Part shown: piece by piece, positions 45,295 to 54,090 of the stretch
Position numbering within the stretch: position 1 is the first letter of the stretch
How the letters are laid out: each line of letters begins with the position of its first letter
Assembly (NCBI RefSeq): GCF_001025195.1
Contig: NZ_AP012325.1
Span: forward strand, 1,178,001-1,242,000
Source: Bifidobacterium catenulatum DSM 16992 = JCM 1194 = LMG 11043
Lineage (GTDB): Bacteria > Actinomycetota > Actinomycetes > Actinomycetales > Bifidobacteriaceae
Length of the DNA: 64,000 bases
Direction of reading: 5' to 3'
Translations under genes and position numbers: made by a program
Notes under the pieces: generated by a model
Told to the model about the DNA's origin: nothing
What the model saw: the letters and a program-made list of their open reading frames with translations, nothing else
The model's database searches: none

Positions 45295-46698
45295 ATGGCC
45301 GGGACAGCGTCATCGTCAGAAACAACGCAAGCGGCACCATCGCAAAACGCAGAACCACCGCGAAACGCGAAGGAAACCACGACAGAGCGGACCGTCAAAA
45401 AAGCCACCATGAAAAACACACTGCTCGGCCTGCAGCATGTACTCGTGTCAAACGTGTGGCTCGACCCCGTGTTCGTGGCCGGAGCCATTGGCCTTCCTCT
45501 GGCGTTGTCATCAAACATGGTGAATGCCATCTTCATAGTGTCCGGTCTGGTCACGCTCATCCAAGCCACAAAACTGGTGCGTCTTCCCATCGTGCAAGGA
45601 CCGTCCGCCGCATTCGACGCGCTGATGATCTCCGCCGGTGCTGCAGGATCATTGGCCGCCGCCGGCACATCCATATTCGTCAGTTCGCTAATATTCCTGG
45701 TATTGTGCCTGACCCGCGTGATCGAAAAACTGCGGTTTCTATTCGCTCCAATCGTGTCGGGGGTAATCATTCTCCTCGTCGGCGTGTCACTCTCCGGCTT
45801 CACACTAAGCGAATTCCTTGGCGGCGCGCCAGGAGACCCGGGATTCGCCGATCCGAAGACGCTGACCGTCTCCATCATCACCTGCATGCTGGTGGTGGCG
45901 CTTTCCCAATTCGGCAAAGGCATGCTCAAGGCGCTGTCATATCTGATCGCGCTGGCCGCAGGCACCATACTGTCTTTGGCGTTCGGCATGGCGGACTTCT
46001 CCGAAGTGGCGTCCAAGCCATGGATCGGTCTGCCGAAGTTCATGCCATACGGCGGTTTCGACTTCAACGCCGCCATTTTCGTACCGTTTTTCATAGCCTA
46101 TATGGTGGCCATCATGGAAGCGCTTGGCGTGTACCAAGCCGCCACAGAAATCCAAGGAACAAAGCTTGAAGACCGCCAGGTGCGTTACGGCCTCGCCGGA
46201 GAAGCGGCCGGATCGGCGGTCTCCTCACTGATCGGCGGTTTCACCACCACCGCATATCCGCAGAACGTGGCCTTGCTCAAGGTCACAGACGAAGGCAAGA
46301 CCCGCACCCGTGTACCGGTGATTATCGCAGGTGTGGTATTCGTGACGCTTGGTTTCATACCGAAAGCCGGCGCCGTACTGTCGCTCATCCCCTCCCCGGT
46401 AATCGGCGGCATCTTCCTGCCGGCGGCGGCCAGCCTCATCAGCACCGGACTCAACACGTTACGAAAGGCGGAGAACAACGATCAGACCCAAGTGGTGATA
46501 GGCCTATCCCTCCTGCTTGGCATCGCATTGCCAAACGCATTAAGCGGACTTGAAGGCGGCATGCACGTGTTCTTCTCAAACTCGATTCTGGTCGGCGCAT
46601 TCAGCGTAGTGATACTCAAGGCCCTTATCATCGATCTGCCAAACGCAATCGCACGGCATACGGACAAACCCACGGAACATACAAAACAAGCAGAATAA
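45295..46698 (+). CDS. NCS2-family permease under TPP control
   Basis: 467 residues: a polar 40-residue N-terminus, then about 12-14 helices. GLQHVLVSNVWLDPVFVAG, VQGPSAAFDALM and GGFTTTAYPQNVALLKVTD resemble the nucleobase/ascorbate (xanthine-uracil) transporters; QNVALL is the place of the family's substrate loop. Since it follows a TPP riboswitch, the cargo is more likely a thiamine precursor such as hydroxymethylpyrimidine than uracil or xanthine. That is inference. The ATG at 45295 has GGAGAGAGGG upstream. It is the first gene of the LuxE/LuxC run. Confidence 0.85.
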   Translation: MAGTASSSETTQAAPSQNAEPPRNAKETTTERTVKKATMKNTLLGLQHVLVSNVWLDPVFVAGAIGLPLALSSNMVNAIFIVSGLVTLIQATKLVRLPIVQGPSAAFDALMISAGAAGSLAAAGTSIFVSSLIFLVLCLTRVIEKLRFLFAPIVSGVIILLVGVSLSGFTLSEFLGGAPGDPGFADPKTLTVSIITCMLVVALSQFGKGMLKALSYLIALAAGTILSLAFGMADFSEVASKPWIGLPKFMPYGGFDFNAAIFVPFFIAYMVAIMEALGVYQAATEIQGTKLEDRQVRYGLAGEAAGSAVSSLIGGFTTTAYPQNVALLKVTDEGKTRTRVPVIIAGVVFVTLGFIPKAGAVLSLIPSPVIGGIFLPAAASLISTGLNTLRKAENNDQTQVVIGLSLLLGIALPNALSGLEGGMHVFFSNSILVGAFSVVILKALIIDLPNAIARHTDKPTEHTKQAE

Positions 46699-46744
46699 TC
46701 AACATCATTGAGGCAATCCGACATATGACGGAGAGGATATGGTA

Positions 46745-47887
46745 ATGGACATGCAAGCATCGCAGGAATCCCTGGAACTCAACGGACAGAAGACGATCAT
46801 CAAGCAAAAAGTGCTCGATTTCATCACACAATACGGTTGCTCCCGCGCACCGGACGAAGCGTTCGACACGCTCGCGAAACGCATCTTCGCCTTCCAATTC
46901 GAGCATAATCTGCCATACCGGGCCTACTGCATGTCCAAACGCGTCACCCCGCAGACACTCACCGACTGGATGCAGATTCCGCCCATGCCCGTCGACGGCT
47001 TCAAAATGCTGACGCTCACTTCCGTGCCCGAACGGGATTGTGAAGCGGTATTCACCACCAGCGGCACCACGCATCCCGGTCAGCGTGGCCGTAATTTTCA
47101 CCCCGATCTGGAAGTGTGGGACGAATCGATGATCGTGCCGTTTCGGCATTTCATCATGCCGGACCGCGAACGCATCCGTATCGCCGTTCTCTCCCCCGCG
47201 TGGGATATGAACGAGCATTCGTCGCTGTCAAGGTATTTGACCCGTGCTGTGGAACAGTGTGGCGAGGAAGGCAGCAGCTTCTTCTTTCATAAGGATGGTC
47301 TTGATTTCGCTGGTGTTGAGCGTTTTCTTGACGTAGCAGTGTCCGACAATGCGCCGGTGATGCTGATGGGCGCTTCCTCGGCTTATCTGTATTTGTTGGA
47401 TTATTTGGACAAGCAGCATAAAACCTATCGTCTTGCCTCTGATTCGCGCGTGTTCGATACGGGCGGGTTCAAGAGCACTCGCACCGATATGACGGTTGAT
47501 GATCTGTACGCGGCATTTGCTCGTGCGCTTGGCGTGGACCGTTCGCATTGCGTGAATATGTATGGTATGACGGAGTTGAGTTCGCAGATTTACGATCAGA
47601 ACATCCTGTCCTATTACACAGATGGTTCATTGAACTATTCGAAGGAGACGCCGTCGTGGGTACGTTCCGTGTTCCTTGATCCGGCCACGCTTGCGCCGGT
47701 GCCAGACGAGGAGCAGGGTGTGATCGCGCATTACGATTTGGCGAATTGGAATTCCTGCCTGGCGATTTTAACGGAAGATCTGGGAGTGAGATCTTCTTAT
47801 GGTTACACACTCAACGGCCGAGCGAAAGGCGCCGAGGCGCGTGGCTGTTCGATTACCGTTGATGAGGTAATGGCGGCCAACGCATGA
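46745..47887 (+). CDS. LuxE-like acyl-protein synthetase
   Basis: 380 residues of the LuxE/PaaK-like adenylating family. VFTTSGTTHPGQRGRN is the nucleotide loop (SGTT), MYGMTELSSQ the acyl-AMP motif, and GRAKGAEARGCSI the C-terminal lid with Cys368, the residue that carries the acyl thioester in LuxE. It would activate a carboxylic acid with ATP and hand it to LuxC. The ATG at 46745 has GGAGAGG eight bases upstream. It overlaps luxC by ATGA. Codons become T-richer after about 47200. There is no luciferase, so the product is not light. Confidence 0.85.
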   Translation: MDMQASQESLELNGQKTIIKQKVLDFITQYGCSRAPDEAFDTLAKRIFAFQFEHNLPYRAYCMSKRVTPQTLTDWMQIPPMPVDGFKMLTLTSVPERDCEAVFTTSGTTHPGQRGRNFHPDLEVWDESMIVPFRHFIMPDRERIRIAVLSPAWDMNEHSSLSRYLTRAVEQCGEEGSSFFFHKDGLDFAGVERFLDVAVSDNAPVMLMGASSAYLYLLDYLDKQHKTYRLASDSRVFDTGGFKSTRTDMTVDDLYAAFARALGVDRSHCVNMYGMTELSSQIYDQNILSYYTDGSLNYSKETPSWVRSVFLDPATLAPVPDEEQGVIAHYDLANWNSCLAILTEDLGVRSSYGYTLNGRAKGAEARGCSITVDEVMAANA

Positions 47888-49386
47888 GCGTCGTCGACGT
47901 TTTTTACGCACCGCGCGGATTCGCGTTCGACGATTTCGATACGCATGATGTTTCATTGCCCGGCGGCGATACGGTGACGCTGCGTTTCCCGCGGCTTGAT
48001 GCCGGTATGGTGCATACGCTGGCTGATTCCGTACGGCAGCATCGCGATGCGACGCTAGCACGGTATTCCACGGATAGAATCGTCGATGTCATCGCGCGGG
48101 CCGCCGAGTTGTGGACGAATCCGCAATATCCGGAACGTCGGCTTGCAGAACGTCTTATTCCCGCGATTACCGGTTACGATGCCTCCATGGTACGTCTCGA
48201 GCTGAAACGGTATATGCGCATGTTCCGGCGACGGGAATTGCTGCGTTTCGTTGATGATGAACTGGATTGTCCGCAGATGCTTGATGAGTATCGTCCGAAT
48301 CGTTCGGGCGGATATACGCGGCTGTATGGACCGGAATTGTCGTTCCACGTGTTTTCCAGCAATGTACCGGGTATTCCGGTATGGAGCATGACGATGTCGT
48401 TGTTGGTGAAAAGCGCGGTTCTCGGCAAATCGTCGTTTGATGAGCCGCTGATGCCGGTGTTGTTCGCCCGTTCTTTGGGAAGCGTCGATCCTGATATGGC
48501 GGATGCCTTGGCGATTATGCCGTGGCATGGCGGCACCACGGATTTGGAGGACGCCGCGATTGGCGAGGCTGACGCGGTGATCGCGTATGGCTCATCGCAT
48601 ACCACTGAGGCAATCCGTCCACGGGTGCGTGCCGGGAAGCCGTTCCTGAGTTATGGCGCGAAAATCGGTTTCTCGCTAATCGGCCGTGAGTCCCTGCGGA
48701 CCGACCTGTATACCGATACCGTGCATCGCATGGCGGTTGATGTGGCCACATACGATCAGCAAAGCTGTCTGGCTCCACAGACCATGTTCGTGGAGCGCGG
48801 CGGGGCCGTTCCTCCCGCGCAGGTCGCTGAATTGCTCGCATGTGAGTTATCGTCCCAGCAACGTAAATATCCCTGTTCCACACCATCCGAAGAGGAATCG
48901 ATGGCGATTCAGCGGCTACGTTCCACCGCGCAGATGAAAGCGTTGCTGCTGGGGGCCGAATCAATGGCTGGGGCCGCGGACGGCGCGTCCGACAATCCGT
49001 TCGTCATACAGTCGCGTTCAGGCACTGATTGGACGGTGTTGTATTATCCGTCCGTCGGTATGGCCGATTCGCTGTCCACGCCGTTGAACCGTACCGTCAA
49101 TATCGTGGCGGTCGACCATGTCGAAGACGCGCTGCCTTCGTTGCGTCCCTATGCTCAGTGGCTGCAGACTTGCGGCGTAGCGCTTGGGCCGAATCGTCTG
49201 TTCGACGTGGCGCAACGCGTCGGGTCGGCAGGTATCGACCGCATATGCCCGCTCGGGGAGATGAACCGCGCGAAATCCGGCTGGCACCATGACGGCGGTT
49301 TCAATCTGCTCGATTTGGTGCATGTGGTCGATATCGAGCGCAACACCGATATGTACTGCGATGGTTTCGATATGGATGTCGAATAA
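47884..49386 (+). CDS. LuxC-like acyl reductase
   Basis: 500 residues, the LuxC length. The family is an aldehyde-dehydrogenase relative that reduces an acyl thioester to an aldehyde with NADPH. VFSSNVPGIPVWSM is the conserved nucleotide-binding block, IAYGSSHTTEAIR follows, and YDQQSCLAPQ holds the acyl-accepting Cys295. The start overlaps the LuxE stop, so the two are made together, as the complex requires. The acyl substrate is unknown. Confidence 0.88.
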   Translation: MSVVDVFYAPRGFAFDDFDTHDVSLPGGDTVTLRFPRLDAGMVHTLADSVRQHRDATLARYSTDRIVDVIARAAELWTNPQYPERRLAERLIPAITGYDASMVRLELKRYMRMFRRRELLRFVDDELDCPQMLDEYRPNRSGGYTRLYGPELSFHVFSSNVPGIPVWSMTMSLLVKSAVLGKSSFDEPLMPVLFARSLGSVDPDMADALAIMPWHGGTTDLEDAAIGEADAVIAYGSSHTTEAIRPRVRAGKPFLSYGAKIGFSLIGRESLRTDLYTDTVHRMAVDVATYDQQSCLAPQTMFVERGGAVPPAQVAELLACELSSQQRKYPCSTPSEEESMAIQRLRSTAQMKALLLGAESMAGAADGASDNPFVIQSRSGTDWTVLYYPSVGMADSLSTPLNRTVNIVAVDHVEDALPSLRPYAQWLQTCGVALGPNRLFDVAQRVGSAGIDRICPLGEMNRAKSGWHHDGGFNLLDLVHVVDIERNTDMYCDGFDMDVE

Positions 49387-49440
49387 TCGCATTCAAGCAA
49401 TCACACGAAACCCATATGTCCAAAACCGAAAGGAACTTCC

Positions 49441-50235
49441 ATGCAGCAGTCCGATTCCTTGCCATTGAAGGGACGCGTCGCGTTGGTGACCGGTTCGAGT
49501 CGCGGCATCGGCGCGGCGATCGCGTTGCGACTGACTCTCGCCGGCGCATGCGTGGCCATCAACTACGTCAGCGATGACGAGCGTGCGGAGCGGTGCGCGC
49601 AACGCATTATGAATGATTGCGGGGCGGCCGGTCGCGTGATCACCTGCAAAGCCGATGTCACCGACTACGGGCAGGTGCGCGACATGATATCCACTGTCGT
49701 CGCCACATTCGGTGGATTGGATATTCTCGTCAATAACGCATTCGCCCGCTATTCGTTCGACCCACGCAACCGCAAGACATTCGACACCATCGGATGGTCC
49801 GATTACACGACACAGCTCGAAGGATGCCTCAAGGGCGCATACAACACCTGCAAAGCTGCGCTGCCGCAGATGCGGCGTCAGGCCGGAGGACGCGTCATCA
49901 ACATCTCCAGCAATCTCGTCGACTCCCCGATCGTGCCGTATCATGACTACACCGCGGCAAAAGGTGCGTTGGTGGGTTTCACCAGATCATTGGCACAGGA
50001 GGCTGGAGCATGGGGCGTAACCGTGAATGCCATCGCGGCCGGGCTCACCATTGGCACCGAATCGAGCCGCGCCACCACTGAGGATGTACGCGAGCGCATC
50101 ATCGCGTCTACACCGTTGGGCAGACTCGCCACCGCCGATGATATCGCCGGGGCCGTGGCTATGCTGGCCAGCGATGACGCCTCATTCATCACTGGTCAGA
50201 CCCTGCATGTCGACGGGGGGTTGGTGATGCGTTAA
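49441..50235 (+). CDS. SDR oxidoreductase, FabG-like
   Basis: 264 residues with TGSSRGIGAAIALRL at 18-32, VNNAFARY (a variant of NNAG with Phe), INISSNL, and catalytic YTAAK, ending with the FabG-like ITGQTLHVDGGLVM. It is an NADP-type reductase of unknown substrate. It lies 54 bp after luxC with its own AAAGGAAC, in the same direction, so it could reduce the LuxC aldehyde or act before it on a 3-oxoacyl group. Confidence 0.87.
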   Translation: MQQSDSLPLKGRVALVTGSSRGIGAAIALRLTLAGACVAINYVSDDERAERCAQRIMNDCGAAGRVITCKADVTDYGQVRDMISTVVATFGGLDILVNNAFARYSFDPRNRKTFDTIGWSDYTTQLEGCLKGAYNTCKAALPQMRRQAGGRVINISSNLVDSPIVPYHDYTAAKGALVGFTRSLAQEAGAWGVTVNAIAAGLTIGTESSRATTEDVRERIIASTPLGRLATADDIAGAVAMLASDDASFITGQTLHVDGGLVMR

Positions 50236-50295
50236 AGTGTGGTTTTGATTGACGGTTTGTGATGCCGGCATGTTCGCCGGCGAAGAAGGATGGGT

Positions 50296-50838
50296 ATGAA
50301 CATCACCGTGTATCTCGGCGCGCATGAGGGGAACGATCCCATATATAAGAAAGCCGTTGAGGAACTTGGCATATGGATTGCGGACAATGGCAACAGACTG
50401 GTGTATGGCGGATCCGACGAAGGATTGATGGCCGTGATCGCCGATACCGTACTCGCCCGCGGCGGCGACGTGACCGGTATCGAGGCACAGATGTTTGTGG
50501 ACAAAGGCGTTGCTCACCATAACCTGACCCAACTGGTTGTCGTGCCGAATATTGTGGAACGACGGACCCGTATGATCGAGCTTGGAGACGTGTTCATCGC
50601 TTTCCCCGGCGGCACGGGAACGTTGGAGGAAATCAGCGAGGTGGTGTCGAAAATCTGTCTTGATCAGCTGGACCAACCTTGCATCTTCTATAATCTCAAC
50701 GGATTCTATGATGATATGAAAGCGTTCCTACAGCGCACGGTCGATGCGGGCTTCTCCACCACGGAACGTCAGCATGGTATCTATTTTGCATCTGATCTGG
50801 CCGAAATCGAACGTATCATCGCAACGCATAATGCATAG
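50296..50838 (+). CDS. LOG-family protein (TIGR00730 type)
   Basis: 180 residues. VYGGSDEGLMAVIAD and the hallmark FPGGTGTLEEISEV (PGGxGTxxE) identify the lysine-decarboxylase-like/LOG family, which hydrolyses nucleoside 5'-monophosphates to the base and ribose 5-phosphate, with cytokinin precursors as the best-known substrates. The start at 50296 has GAAGG six bases upstream; an ATG six bases earlier is less good. It lies 60 bp after the SDR, with a 6-bp GCCGGC hairpin between them and no T-run. Confidence 0.9.
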   Translation: MNITVYLGAHEGNDPIYKKAVEELGIWIADNGNRLVYGGSDEGLMAVIADTVLARGGDVTGIEAQMFVDKGVAHHNLTQLVVVPNIVERRTRMIELGDVFIAFPGGTGTLEEISEVVSKICLDQLDQPCIFYNLNGFYDDMKAFLQRTVDAGFSTTERQHGIYFASDLAEIERIIATHNA

Positions 50839-50865
50839 GGATTGCGTGGCCGTCATCCGGAAACT

Positions 50866-51795
50866 TCAGGTCACCGGCAGGACTGCATGCAGAATCGTCA
50901 TGAACGTCAGTCCGATGATGGCCGTGACGGTCAGTGAGAAGCCCGCAAGTTTCGCGTTGCCGGTCAGTGAATCAGTGAATTTCGTGGAGAAGATCGTCAC
51001 CGGCGCAAACGCGGCCAGCACCACGATTTCTCGGACGCGTTCGTCTAACGGCAGAAGGAACCATGCGGACAGCGCGATGATGATGCTGAACAGGAACCGC
51101 CATGCGATGACTTTGCCCAATTCCGAACGGTCTTTGTGATTGTCGGGAATTTCCATCATCAAGCCGATCATGGCCATTGCTGCGAACGCGTTGGCGTTGG
51201 CGAACGGTGTGATCAGTGTGACGATCCATTGCGGTACGGTCCAGCCGGCGAACATGAATACCAGCATGAGCATGTAGCAGTCGAACGATATGGATGAGTA
51301 GAAGTCGCGCGCGATGTTCTTGATTCTGAGACTCATCGGTAGGTTTTTGGTGGGGCTTCCCAGATGCAGCAGCGAACGGGTGATGGTCAGGGATGCCGCT
51401 GTGGCGATGATGGCGTTGCCGATATCCAGCATGATGACCGGCAGTCCCGCGCTCGGCCCCATGAAGGTCTGTACCACCGGCAGACAGAACGCGCCGATGT
51501 TCAGGCCTGATGCGTTGAGCATCTGGTAGGCACGGTATTTCGGCTCGTCGCCTCGTGAGCCGAAATACACGATAAACAGCGGAATCATGCAGGCGAACAG
51601 GCCGAACACCACCAGCCACAGCAGATTCATCGGATGCTTGTTCGTGGCGAAACTCATCACGATGGCGCACGGCAGGGTGAGATTGAACACCAGCCCCTGC
51701 ACCACCTTGTAGGATTTGTCCGAGAAGATGTGGATGCGTTTGAGCAGATAGACACTGATGATGACAAGGAGCAAAGATCCGGCTTGAAACAACAT
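50866..51795 (-). CDS. AEC-family transporter (auxin efflux carrier fold)
   Basis: 309 residues with about ten helices in two halves; the first helix is MLFQAGSLLLVIISVYLL. The VFNLTLPCAIVMSF segment, with a broken helix around Pro, and LNASGLNIGAFCLPV fit the membrane-transport (PF03547) family, which exports organic acids. The start is uncertain: the frame is open to 51867, but I take the ATG at 51795 because the hydrophobic part begins there. It converges with the LOG gene. Confidence 0.8.
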   Translation of the reverse strand: MLFQAGSLLLVIISVYLLKRIHIFSDKSYKVVQGLVFNLTLPCAIVMSFATNKHPMNLLWLVVFGLFACMIPLFIVYFGSRGDEPKYRAYQMLNASGLNIGAFCLPVVQTFMGPSAGLPVIMLDIGNAIIATAASLTITRSLLHLGSPTKNLPMSLRIKNIARDFYSSISFDCYMLMLVFMFAGWTVPQWIVTLITPFANANAFAAMAMIGLMMEIPDNHKDRSELGKVIAWRFLFSIIIALSAWFLLPLDERVREIVVLAAFAPVTIFSTKFTDSLTGNAKLAGFSLTVTAIIGLTFMTILHAVLPVT

Positions 51796-51951
51796 ACGGC
51801 CGAGTATAGGAGTGCTGTCAGCGCGTCGTAGGTGACTTGACACAATATGACCGTGCGGCATAAACATACTTATGCATGCTCATACCGCACGGATATGAAT
51901 TGCAGTCGGTGATGTATTTCGAAACGTATGATTTCGTATGTTTCAGATGAT

Positions 51952-52130
51952 CATCATATTATTTGGTGACAGTAGTATTCAGGTACTACCATGTAGTAGT
52001 AGTCGGCATGTACACCCTTCGCACAGGCTGCGGCCACGTTCGTATGCCACATACGGAATTACCGGAAGATCCTCACTGAGCACCTTCTCACTCTCCTGAT
52101 AAATACCGATGGTCTTGTCGAGGTCAGTTT
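51952..52130 (-). pseudogene. C-terminal remnant of an oligopeptide-binding protein
   Basis: TDLDKTIGIYQESEKVLSED and then LPVIPYVAYERGRSLCEG is the usual end of OppA/DppA-type solute-binding proteins (family 5). A frameshift at about 52013 separates it from a plausible tail (DYYYMVVPEYY). Several hundred N-terminal residues are missing. No Opp permease remains nearby. Confidence 0.6.
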
Positions 52131-52328
52131 GTCTGGCGGCGCGACCTGGACAACTGGCTAGAGTCCATGCCGGAGAACTCGACGTGAAAAGCGCATGCCC
52201 CCACATAAAACCAAATGGTTTGTGTGGGGGCATGCGTCTGAAGCCACGCATAAGCGACTTATAAGTTACCTGAGCTATTCTGTAACCGCTGTTTTCCAGT
52301 CGGCAGTAGGGCTCAGGGGCTTCGCCTA
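52131..52328. other. Region downstream of glnA
   Basis: It holds only the long hairpin at 52193-52235. No gene was seen. Confidence 0.5.
52193..52235. terminator. Long bidirectional hairpin downstream of glnA
   Basis: GCATGCCCCCACA (52193-52205) pairs perfectly with TGTGGGGGCATGC (52223-52235), and an inner AAACCA/TGGTTT extends the stem. It has no T-run beyond, so it may protect the glnA mRNA 3' end as much as end transcription. Confidence 0.65.
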
Positions 52329-53765
52329 TCAGATGTGGAAGTACAGCTCGTACTCCAGCGGGGTCGGAGCCAGACGAGCCTGGTCGATTTCGCCACGCTT
52401 GATGCCGATCCAGGTTTCGATCAGGTCGTCGGTGAAGACGTCGCCTGCGGTGAGGAAGTCGTGATCTTCCTCAAGGGCGTCCATGGCCTCGGCCAAGGAG
52501 CTCGGAACCTGCTTGATGCCTGCGTGCTCTTCCGGCGGCAGCTCGTACAGATCCTTGTCGACCGGCTCCGGCGGTTCGATGTGGTTCAGGATGCCGTCCA
52601 GACCTGCCATCAGCTGTGCGGAGAATGCGAGGAATGGGTTGCAGGACGGATCCGGAGCGCGGAACTCGATGCGCTTTGCAGCCGGGGAGGTGCCGGCCAG
52701 CGGAATACGGATGGCGGCGGAACGGTTGCGTGCGGAGTACACCAGATTGACCGGCGCTTCGAAGCCCGGAACCAGACGGTGGTAGGAGTTCAGGGACGGG
52801 TTGGTGAAGGCAAGTACGGAGGAGGAGTGCTTGATCAGGCCGCCGATGTACCAGCGGGCGAGGTCGGACAGGCCACCATAGTTCTTCTCATCGTAGAACA
52901 GCGGCTTGCCGTCCTTCCACAGGGACTGGTGGCAGTGCATGCCGGTGCCGTTGTCGCCTGCGATCGGCTTCGGCATGAAGGTTGCGGCCTTGCCTGCCAG
53001 AGCGGCGGTCTCGTGAACGACGTACTTGTACTTCATCAGGTCATCGCCTGCGTGCTGCAGGGAGTTGAAGCGGTAGTTGATCTCCTGCTGGCCAGCGCCG
53101 GCGACCTCGTGGTGGGAACGCTCGAGGATCAGGCCGACCTTCTGCAGGTTGGCAACCATGTCGTCGCGCAGATCCTGAGTGTGGTCGATCGGCGGGACCG
53201 GGAAGTAGCCGCGCTTGACGCGGTTCTTGAATGCGATGTTCGGGGTGCCGTCGTCTTCGGTGTCGACGCCGGAGTTCCACGAAGCTTCGATGGAGTCGAC
53301 CTCGTAGAAGGAGCGCTGCATGCTGTTCTCGAAGCGCACCTTGTCGAAGATGAAGAACTCGGCTTCCGGAGCGAAGGAAGCGGTGTCGGCGATGCCGGTG
53401 GACTTCAGGTAGGCCTCGGCCTTGCCTGCAACCTGACGCGGATCGCGGGAGTACGGTTCGTCGGTCAGCGGGTCGACGATGGAGAAGGCCACGTCGAGGG
53501 TCTTGTGCTTGCGGAACGGATCGACGAATGCGGTGGAAACGTCCGGCACCAACTTCATATCGGACTCGTTGATGGCCTGGAAGCCTTCCATGGAGGAACC
53601 ATCGAACGGCATGCCGTCGGTGAAGGCGTCCTTCAGGAATTCGCTTGCCGGCACGGTGAAGTGCTGCTGAACACCGATCAGATCAGTGAAGCGAACGGAG
53701 ACATACTCGATGCCTTCCTGGTTGATAAGGGCCTCAGCATCAGCCTTGGTTTCAAGTGCAGTCAC
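52329..53765 (-). CDS. glnA: Glutamine synthetase type I
   Basis: 478 residues. It makes glutamine from glutamate, ammonia and ATP as a dodecamer. [11 protein letters not shown], the metal ligands in [19 protein letters not shown] and [10 protein letters not shown] are all present. Tyr407 in DLYELPPEE is the adenylylation site, so activity is probably controlled by GlnE, as in GSI-beta enzymes. The start is GTG with AAAGGAG upstream. It has its own promoter region with TTACGA repeats. Confidence 0.97.
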   Translation of the reverse strand: MTALETKADAEALINQEGIEYVSVRFTDLIGVQQHFTVPASEFLKDAFTDGMPFDGSSMEGFQAINESDMKLVPDVSTAFVDPFRKHKTLDVAFSIVDPLTDEPYSRDPRQVAGKAEAYLKSTGIADTASFAPEAEFFIFDKVRFENSMQRSFYEVDSIEASWNSGVDTEDDGTPNIAFKNRVKRGYFPVPPIDHTQDLRDDMVANLQKVGLILERSHHEVAGAGQQEINYRFNSLQHAGDDLMKYKYVVHETAALAGKAATFMPKPIAGDNGTGMHCHQSLWKDGKPLFYDEKNYGGLSDLARWYIGGLIKHSSSVLAFTNPSLNSYHRLVPGFEAPVNLVYSARNRSAAIRIPLAGTSPAAKRIEFRAPDPSCNPFLAFSAQLMAGLDGILNHIEPPEPVDKDLYELPPEEHAGIKQVPSSLAEAMDALEEDHDFLTAGDVFTDDLIETWIGIKRGEIDQARLAPTPLEYELYFHI

Positions 53766-54023
53766 GGGACCGCTCCTTTCGAATAAGTAACTTACAGGCT
53801 CTTAGTCTAGGAACGTGCGTTTCGCTCACTCGCCAATTGGGTTACGAGAATGTTTCGTAATGACATATTCGAAGGATGATTTCGCAGAAAACTGGGATTC
53901 AATTGTTACGAACGCTCATATTCGCTTGCGCAAAACCGTTCAATTTGTGGACATTCGTGTCGTCGCACCGTCCGCAACGCCAGTTCTTTTCCAAACCTTA
54001 CGTAGGCTCATGGAAAGATGAAA
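53766..54023. other. glnA promoter region
   Basis: About 260 bp without a gene. It contains the TTACGA inverted repeat at 53842-53860 and a further TTACGA at 53906-53911. Confidence 0.5.
53842..53860. promoter_or_regulatory. Inverted repeat upstream of glnA, possible nitrogen operator
   Basis: TTACGA (53842-53847) and TCGTAA (53855-53860) form a perfect 6-7-6 inverted repeat 77-95 bp before the glnA start. On the minus strand it contains GAAAC-N6-GTAAC, like half of the actinobacterial GlnR box. The regulator is not identified. Confidence 0.45.
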
Positions 54024-54056
54024 TAAAAAAACCTCGATTGCATATCAATCGAGGTT
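54024..54056 (-). terminator. Terminator after the DUF4191 gene
   Basis: AACCTCGATTG (54030-54040) pairs with CAATCGAGGTT (54046-54056) around five bases. On the minus strand it is followed by a run of T. A clear intrinsic terminator. Confidence 0.88.
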
Positions 54057-54090
54057 CCTGCACGTTATACCGGATTGTCAATCCCGGGCA

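Noticed and set aside
46745..49386. Bioluminescence genes
   Set aside because: LuxE- and LuxC-like enzymes are present, but luxA, luxB and luxD are absent, so light production is not supported.
52335..53786. Open frame of 483 codons on the plus strand over glnA
   Set aside because: It is the antisense of glutamine synthetase, whose minus-strand motifs are complete. High-GC coding DNA often leaves such shadow frames.
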